A stretch of 9,959 bases of DNA from Sedimentisphaerales bacterium (GTDB lineage: Bacteria > Planctomycetota > Phycisphaerae > Sedimentisphaerales > SG8-4), in the NCBI GenBank assembly GCA_016932895.1, contig JAFGCA010000352.1:1-9959 (forward strand), in the 5' to 3' direction. Made by a program: the position numbers and the translations under genes. Below the pieces are notes generated by a model, which saw only the letters and a list, made by a program, of their open reading frames with translations, was not told where the DNA came from and ran no database searches. Positions 6,210 to 9,959 of the stretch are shown piece by piece; position 1 is the stretch's first letter, and each line of letters begins with the position of its first letter.

Positions 6210-7634
6210 ATGTTTTGGGTGCCGGTAGTGATTGGAGTGGCGGCCGTCGGCCTGCTTTCGGGTATTCTGGTCTTTACGACGAACTACATCAAGGCCTCGC
6301 CAAATGAGGCGCTGATCTTCACGGGCCGGCGCCAGAAGGACACGGGCCGGGGTTGGAAGGCGGTCGTCGGCGGGGCCAAGTTCCGCATTCCCGTTCTGGA
6401 GAAGGTGAACCGAATCTCGCTCAAGACGATGAACCTCCCGGACGTGCGGGTCGAGAAGGCCTGGTCCAAGGAAGGCGTGCCGGTGACGGTCGAGACGGTG
6501 GCGAACGTCAAGATCTCCAGCGAAGAGGAGATGCTCGCCCGCGCGGTCGAGCGGTTTCTCGACACCGACCCGACGCAGATCCAGCAGATTATCAAGGAGA
6601 CGCTCGAAGGCCAGCTTCGTGACATCATCGGCGTGCTCACGGTCGAGCAGCTTTATCAAGAGCGCGACATGTTCGTGCAGAAGGTGCTGGCGCAGGCCGG
6701 CGAAGAGCTGGCCAAGATCGGCGTGATCATCGACATCATCAACATTCAGGACATCCGGGACGAGAAGCAGTATTTAGAAGCGCTGGGTCGCAAGAGGACC
6801 GCCGAGGTCAAGCGGGACGCGGAAATCGGCGAGGCCGAGGCCCAGAGAGACGCCACCATCCGGGCCGAGACGGCCCGGCGCGAAGGGGCGGTCGTCCGCG
6901 CCGAGCAGGAGAGGCAGGTTGCCGAGGCCGTGAAGGAACGCGACGTGGCCCAGCAGCAGTACGTCGGCGAGACGCTGGCGGCGACGAAGACGGCCGAGCA
7001 GAAGGGGCCGCTGGCCGAGGCGCGGGCCCGGCAGGCGGTGGTCGTCGAAGAGCAGAAGGTCCAGGAGGAGCAGCAAAAGGCCCGCGAGCGGGTCGAGGCC
7101 GCCCGGGCCGAGGCCGAAGAGCAGAAGTACCGGGCCGAGCGGGTCGTGCCCGCCGAGGCCGAGAGACAGGCGGTTGTTTTGCAGGCCGAGGGCCAGGCCG
7201 CCGCGATCCTCAGGCGAGCGGAGGCCGAGGCCAAGGGGATTCAGTTGAAGCTGGAGGCCGAGGCCGAGGGTCTGCGCAAGAAGGCCGAGGCCTGGAACGC
7301 CTACGGCAAGGCGGCCCAGCTCAACCTGGTCCTCGAAGCCGTCAAGGTCGTCGCCGGCGAAGGGGCCCAGGCGCTGGGGCAGGTCAAGTTCGACAAGGTC
7401 ATCGCGCTGGACAGCGGGGCCGACGGAGACAGCGCCGTCAACCGCATGCTCACCGCCGCCCCGGGCGGACTGGTGAAGTTCCTCGAACAAATCCAGGCCG
7501 CGACCGGAATCGACCTGGCCGAGCTCCTCAAAGAGGTCAAAGAAATGAAAGAAGAGCCGCCCGCCAGAACCACTGCCGTCGCAACACCCCCGCGCCCGGA
7601 AAAACCCGGTGCAGGCCGCGCGCCGAAAACGTAA
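6210..7634 (+). CDS. Flotillin-like SPFH/band 7 membrane scaffold protein
   Basis: A 474-residue protein: N-terminal membrane span (about 4-25), SPFH/band 7 domain (about 28-195, including PNEALIFTGRR, KISSEEEMLARAVERFL, TLEGQLRDIIGVLTVEQLYQ and IIDIINIQDIRD), then a long highly charged coiled coil rich in Glu-Ala pairs (about 196-365), and a conserved flotillin C-terminal segment (about 366-445). The tail (446-474) is Pro/Ala-rich and probably disordered. Flotillins oligomerise under the membrane and organise microdomains with NfeD-family partners, which here lies immediately upstream. The start at 6210 is set by AAGGAGAG six bases or so upstream; a longer in-frame start at 6174 would add an Arg-rich leader before the membrane span. 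The coiled-coil section is very GC-rich (41 of 60 bases in 7021-7080). No intrinsic terminator is evident after the stop. Confidence 0.93.
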   Translation: MFWVPVVIGVAAVGLLSGILVFTTNYIKASPNEALIFTGRRQKDTGRGWKAVVGGAKFRIPVLEKVNRISLKTMNLPDVRVEKAWSKEGVPVTVETVANVKISSEEEMLARAVERFLDTDPTQIQQIIKETLEGQLRDIIGVLTVEQLYQERDMFVQKVLAQAGEELAKIGVIIDIINIQDIRDEKQYLEALGRKRTAEVKRDAEIGEAEAQRDATIRAETARREGAVVRAEQERQVAEAVKERDVAQQQYVGETLAATKTAEQKGPLAEARARQAVVVEEQKVQEEQQKARERVEAARAEAEEQKYRAERVVPAEAERQAVVLQAEGQAAAILRRAEAEAKGIQLKLEAEAEGLRKKAEAWNAYGKAAQLNLVLEAVKVVAGEGAQALGQVKFDKVIALDSGADGDSAVNRMLTAAPGGLVKFLEQIQAATGIDLAELLKEVKEMKEEPPARTTAVATPPRPEKPGAGRAPKT

Positions 7635-7693
7635 CAGCGGTCGCACTGCAAACGTCCGTAGCGCACGTGCTCTCTCCCAGGCGATGAGAGGGT

Positions 7694-7724
7694 TGTCATG
7701 CTGAACGAAGTGAAGTATCTGGCC
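7694..7724 (+). repeat. Possible dispersed repeat of the CTGAGCGAAGCGAAG type
   Basis: The spacer after the flotillin gene contains GTCATGCTGAACGAAG followed by TGAAGTATCTGGC. From memory, a sequence of the form GTCATnCTGAGCGAAG followed by CGAAGnATCT is scattered between genes in many bacterial genomes; this would be a diverged copy. Only one copy is seen in the window, so the repeat status rests on recollection. Confidence 0.35.
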
Positions 7725-7834
7725 TGAGAAAAGGAAGTCCGCATCGCACCAGGAGAGACGTGCGATGAGCAGATAGTCGCACGATTTGCCAAACGCGGCA
7801 CGAGGCGTAGGAGAATCGCGTAAGGGAGTCGGAT

Positions 7835-8164
7835 ATGAACGACATGACGCTAACGACCAGTTCTGGCGCTAAGATCGTCAATCCGAGCGACGAGCAGATT
7901 CGCGCGGCTCTCTCGGCGCTGGACGTGGGCCGCGATGATGAGGGATGGGCGATCCTGGAACAAACGGAGATGGACTACATACAGGTCAGCGGCGACCGGA
8001 CCTCGGGCTTCGCCATGGAGTATCAAACAAGTGACACAGATCGCCACTACCGTGCCGCCCGCGAGGACTTCTCGCTCGAGCAGGTCGTCCGGGCCTTCGG
8101 CGAGTACCGCGACGGAAAAATCGACTGGTCCGCCTACGGCGACTGGTCCCGCATCACCTGGTAG
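7835..8164 (+). CDS. Small protein of unknown function (109 aa)
   Basis: Not recognised as a named family. It is acidic, cytoplasmic in appearance (no signal or membrane span), and looks like a compact alpha/beta domain: a strand-like opening (MTLTTSSGAKIVNPS), a helix beginning SDEQIRAALSALD (18-30), a strand pair around AILEQTEMDYIQV and GFAMEYQ, then a C-terminal helix (SLEQVVRAFGEYRDG, 80-94) and a Trp-rich end (IDWSAYGDWSRITW). A strong ribosome site AAGGGAG (7822-7828) six bases before the ATG, and codon use like its neighbours, argue that it is a real gene. Its shape resembles small immunity-type or regulatory proteins found as singletons, but that is only an impression. It stands alone, 200 bases after the flotillin stop and 83 bases before the HEPN-like gene. 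Confidence 0.72.
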   Translation: MNDMTLTTSSGAKIVNPSDEQIRAALSALDVGRDDEGWAILEQTEMDYIQVSGDRTSGFAMEYQTSDTDRHYRAAREDFSLEQVVRAFGEYRDGKIDWSAYGDWSRITW

Positions 8165-8190
8165 CCCGCGACCCGCGCCAGCCGGTGTAG

Positions 8191-8208
8191 GGTGGGGCTT
8201 GCCCCACC
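8191..8208. repeat. Perfect palindromic hairpin GGTGGGGC-TT-GCCCCACC
   Basis: Perfect 8-base arms around TT lie 26 bases after the stop of the 109-residue gene. The context GTGTAGGGTGGGGC resembles, from memory, short intergenic palindromic repeats common in planctomycetes and some cyanobacteria. There is no T-tract after it, so it is not a standard intrinsic terminator, although a stem this strong could still pause or end transcription between the two flanking genes. Confidence 0.5.
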
Positions 8209-8247
8209 AAAGCCCGCTGTCACCTCAATTGCCGAAAGGGGTTTCAA

Positions 8248-8766
8248 ATGTCATCTGCAGAACGCGAGGAACTGGCACGTCGGTATCTGGACGCCTTGGA
8301 GCACTGCTACGTGGCATACCGCTATTTTGCCTCTTCTGTTCCAAGTCAAGCGCAATTTGCCAATGGCCGTGAGGTTGTTGTTGGCGAGTTCCACTTTCGA
8401 AAGTCTGCCAATGCGATGTCCATGGATGTGGAGCTCGGCTGGGCATTCTTCACCCGTTTGGAAGCGATACTCGAAGCGTTCATTAGTCGCCTTGGGATAC
8501 GCCTGCGCAGAGATTACGGCCTTCTTGATTACCTCGTGGAGCGTGGAGTCGACATCCCAGATGATTTTGCAGAGGGTCTCCGATGTTACCGCGAGATCCG
8601 GAACACACTGCATCATGGCGATGGCGATGCTTCCCTACTGCGGCGACAACCACAGTTTCTGTCGTTGGAGCCGGGTTGCGAACCGCATTTGATGCCCCAA
8701 CATGTTCATCGGTTTCACCAGTTGTTCACGTGGCTCGGGCACGAACTCCCGTTGATCACGGACTGA
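8248..8766 (+). CDS. HEPN-like protein with RNxxxH motif (possible RNase or toxin-like)
   Basis: A 172-residue, mostly helical protein. Residues 118-123 read RNTLHH, directly following a helix (FAEGLRCYREI). This matches the R-N-xxx-H signature of HEPN domains, many of which are metal-independent RNases in toxin-antitoxin, CRISPR and abortive-infection systems. A preceding helix, GWAFFTRLEAILEAFISRL (64-82), fits the first long helix of such domains. The start is supported by GAAAGGGG about six bases upstream. No MNT nucleotidyltransferase or other antitoxin gene is adjacent; the nearest gene is the unknown 109-residue protein upstream, in the same direction. GC content is lower than in neighbours (63 of 120 bases in 8281-8400, about 52%, against about 68% in parts of the flotillin gene), which suggests separate origin. 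The HEPN call is a motif-level judgement; the domain may also be non-catalytic. Confidence 0.62.
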   Translation: MSSAEREELARRYLDALEHCYVAYRYFASSVPSQAQFANGREVVVGEFHFRKSANAMSMDVELGWAFFTRLEAILEAFISRLGIRLRRDYGLLDYLVERGVDIPDDFAEGLRCYREIRNTLHHGDGDASLLRRQPQFLSLEPGCEPHLMPQHVHRFHQLFTWLGHELPLITD

Positions 8767-8821
8767 AGTTGCCTGTCGGTTGCATCTCGCTTTCGGGGGC
8801 TTCCAAGCCCCTGAGCCTTAC

Positions 8822-8969
8822 ATGCAGCGGCGTCGTGCAGTTCTGAGGAATCCGATGGGAGCGGCGGTTGGGCTGTCTGGTGTTCTTCCAGGATGTTGGC
8901 GCCGACAGGAGGTGGCGCCCCAATGTTTTGTTTATTCTGGCAGACGACCTGGGCTGGATCGACTCTTGA
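8822..8969 (+). pseudogene. Remnant of a Tat/lipobox sulfatase, frameshifted and truncated
   Basis: From ATG 8822 one frame reads MQRRRAVLRNPMGAAVG followed by LSGVLPGC, a twin-arginine-like signal ending in a lipobox-like cysteine, then WRRQEVAP. Dropping one C from the run at 8918-8921 leads into a second frame reading PNVLFILADDLGWIDS (8919-8966), then TGA at 8967-8969. N-V-L-x-I-x-A-D-D-x-G-W is the N-terminal metal-binding signature of the sulfatase/alkaline phosphatase superfamily, where the two Asp bind calcium. A normal sulfatase is about 450-550 residues; here only about 49 remain, and the active-site CxPSR motif is absent from the window. A further trace, CSASGYG at 8971-8991, may continue the homology in another frame. 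No good ribosome site precedes the ATG. The sulfatase signature itself is very recognisable. Confidence 0.75.
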
Positions 8970-9025
8970 GTGCAGTGCGAGCGGTTATGGCTGGATGAGG
9001 TCTTCGGACCGCCGTTCGGGGTAGT

Positions 9026-9064
9026 CATCTGTTGGGGGGATGGTGACATCCGGCCGAACAGATG
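9026..9064. repeat. Two-tier hairpin downstream of the methyltransferase gene
   Basis: Outer arms CATCTGTT (9026-9033) and AACAGATG (9057-9064) enclose an inner stem GGATG (9038-9042) and CATCC (9047-9051) with loop GTGA. It begins 26 bases beyond the minus-strand stop at 9090, so it may act as an end-of-transcript structure, but no T-tract follows on the minus strand. Confidence 0.45.
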
Positions 9065-9089
9065 GCTGCCGCCGAGGGGCCTGGGATTT

Positions 9090-9737
9090 CTATCGGATTT
9101 TGTAGCTGATGGACATGCCGTCGTTCTTTTCCATGGAGGCTCGGATGATGGTGGTGTCGTAGTCGGGGCTGGTCTGGATGTAGTCGAGGAAGTCTTTCAT
9201 GGCGCGTTCGGAGCGGATGACGTTGTCGCCTACGACGACGGCGCCCGGGGCCAGCTTGGGCTCGAGGATTTTGAGGTACTTGAAGTAGTCGTTTTTCAGG
9301 GCGTCGATAAAGACGAAATCGATGGGGCCCTCGATGTCGTGCAGGGTCTTGAGGGCGTCGCCCTCGATGCAGGTGACCGAGTCCTGCAGGCCCATCTTCT
9401 TGATATTGGCGCGGGTTTCCCTGGCCCATCTCGGATCGATCTCGCAGGTGTAGAGGTGTCCGCCGGTGCGCTCGAAGGCGATGCCCATGTTGATGGCGCC
9501 GAAACCGCTGGCGGCGCCGACTTCCACGCCGCGTTTGGCGCCGGAGGCCTCGACGAGGATGCGGAGCATCATGGCGTCACCCGGCGTGGTGTTGAGGCCG
9601 GTGCGCTGGAAGTTGTCGATGAACTGCTTGCGAAACTCGGGGCTCACTTTGCCTTGATCTCCTGCAAGAACGACCAGACTGGCGACGGTTACGACGGTGA
9701 GACATGCGACAACTACGCTGAGAAGCTGACGTTTCAT
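9090..9737 (-). CDS. SAM-dependent O-methyltransferase-type protein with N-terminal signal/anchor
   Basis: A 215-residue protein of the class I methyltransferase fold, closest in layout to the metal-dependent O-methyltransferase (caffeoyl-CoA OMT/PF01596-like) group. SAM-binding motif I is GVEVGAASGFGAINM (70-84), with an acidic ribose-binding Glu99 in YTCEID, then GDAL (126-129), IDFVFIDALK (139-148) with D145, and VVGDNVI (168-174) with D171 and N172 as the likely metal-ligand set. The N-terminus (1-25) is a lysine/arginine start followed by a hydrophobic core (LLSVVVACLTVVTVASLVVLA), read as a signal peptide or membrane anchor. The start at 9737 is chosen over 9764 because GGGAG lies six bases upstream and the signal then sits at the very N-terminus. 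It is a monocistronic minus-strand gene, flanked by the sulfatase remnant downstream and an inverted-repeat element upstream. Substrate unknown. Confidence 0.85.
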   Translation of the reverse strand: MKRQLLSVVVACLTVVTVASLVVLAGDQGKVSPEFRKQFIDNFQRTGLNTTPGDAMMLRILVEASGAKRGVEVGAASGFGAINMGIAFERTGGHLYTCEIDPRWARETRANIKKMGLQDSVTCIEGDALKTLHDIEGPIDFVFIDALKNDYFKYLKILEPKLAPGAVVVGDNVIRSERAMKDFLDYIQTSPDYDTTIIRASMEKNDGMSISYKIR

Positions 9738-9813
9738 AAGACACTCCCGGAGTCGATTTGGCATTTTCTATTTACGACTGAACTTTTGCAAAATGGAGAT
9801 TAGGCTTACTTTA

Positions 9814-9847
9814 GGGAGGAAAAATCTTCTTGTCGATTTTTCCTCCC
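9814..9847. repeat. Internal hairpin 1 of the nested element (13-bp stem, 8-base loop)
   Basis: Arms GGGAGGAAAAATC (9814-9826) and GATTTTTCCTCCC (9835-9847) pair perfectly around TTCTTGTC. No T-tract follows on the plus strand, so it is not a typical terminator. Confidence 0.85.
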
Positions 9848-9861
9848 GAGAACGTAAGTGC

Positions 9862-9867
9862 TATGAT
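9862..9867 (+). promoter_or_regulatory. Possible extended -10 element inside the nested repeat
   Basis: TATGAT preceded by TGC resembles the extended -10 pattern of the other candidate promoters in the window. No TTG-type -35 lies 17 bases upstream (that position reads TTTCCT). If active, transcription would run rightward through hairpin 2 and the right arm. Confidence 0.22.
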
Positions 9868-9886
9868 TGTTAGTATTTAAGCCCCG

Positions 9887-9922
9887 TCTTCAAGGAAATC
9901 ACACCAACGATTTCCTTGAAGA
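9887..9922. repeat. Internal hairpin 2 of the nested element (14-bp stem, 8-base loop)
   Basis: Arms TCTTCAAGGAAATC (9887-9900) and GATTTCCTTGAAGA (9909-9922) pair perfectly around ACACCAAC. The upper stem GGAAATC/GATTTCC matches the design of hairpin 1 (GGAAAAATC/GATTTTTCC), and both have 8-base loops of different sequence. Confidence 0.85.
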
Positions 9923-9959
9923 ATATAAGCCTAATCTCCATTTTGCAAAACTCTTCTTA

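Larger units (their letters stand above)
9784..9950. mobile_element. 167-base nested inverted-repeat element (MITE-like or structured element)
   Basis: Perfect 25-base inverted repeats bound the element: 9784-9808 (begins TTTTGCAAAATGGAG, ends ATTAGGCTTA) and 9926-9950 (its exact reverse complement). The outermost ten bases of each arm, TTTTGCAAAA, are themselves a palindrome. Inside are two perfect hairpins described separately, and a 39-base linker. GC content is 63 of 170 bases over 9781-9950 (37%), far below the surrounding genes. No reading frame is evident inside. No target-site duplication is obvious: the flanks are GACTGAAC on the left and CTCTTCTTA on the right. The structure is seen directly; calling it mobile is inference. 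Confidence 0.6.

Noticed and set aside
6774..7646. Minus-strand Leu/Gly-rich frame opposite the flotillin coiled coil
   Set aside because: Produced by reverse reading of Glu-Ala-rich codons; no independent evidence.
8917..8969. Programmed frameshift producing a functional short sulfatase-like protein
   Set aside because: The shifted frame stops after about 16 codons and lacks the active-site region, so decay is the simpler reading.
8970..9803. Plus-strand frame of about 277 codons opposite the methyltransferase
   Set aside because: Gly/Asp/Val-rich mirror of the minus-strand gene; it runs through both spacers and has no coding signature.
9784..9950. CRISPR array as an explanation for the repeats at the right end
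   Set aside because: The repeats are inverted, not direct, are of three different sequences, and there are no regularly spaced spacers.

Overview
The window reads as a high-GC, Gram-negative-type chromosome, most likely from the Planctomycetota (Phycisphaerae-like). That placement is an inference from gene content: a Tat-exported amidohydrolase, a secreted FG-GAP/VCBS propeller protein, the remnant of a Tat/lipobox sulfatase, a GspE-type ATPase with a membrane-anchored N-terminus, and a NfeD-like/flotillin pair. No rRNA or other marker gene is present to settle it.

Layout. Positions 1-2213, minus strand: a GspE/PilB-type ATPase (2213-615) is followed 5 bases later by a CvpA-like membrane protein that runs off the left edge. 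Positions 2214-2669 are a gene-free spacer holding the gspE promoter. Positions 2670-4032: a secreted seven-motif FG-GAP protein on the minus strand is divergent from a Tat-signal amidohydrolase on the plus strand (4033-5475), with a candidate promoter for each in the 181-base spacer. Positions 5518-7634, plus strand: a promoter, a NfeD/YuaF-like membrane protein and a flotillin form a classic membrane-microdomain operon. Positions 7635-9089 look like an accessory patch: a 109-residue unknown protein, a 172-residue HEPN-like protein of lower GC, two short dispersed-repeat-like sequences, and a dead sulfatase start (8822-8969) with a one-base frameshift and an early stop. Positions 9090-9737, minus strand: a SAM-dependent O-methyltransferase-type protein carrying an N-terminal signal or anchor sequence.

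The most unusual structure is at the right end (9784-9950). It is a 167-base, AT-rich (about 37% GC) non-coding element bounded by perfect 25-bp inverted repeats and holding two further perfect hairpins, each with an 8-base loop. It looks like a MITE-type element or a structured RNA/cruciform element rather than ordinary intergenic DNA.

The candidate promoters share one architecture: TTG-containing -35, exactly 17 bases, TATnnT -10, in three of four cases with a TGn extended -10. This supports the chosen starts of gspE, the FG-GAP gene and the nfeD-like gene.
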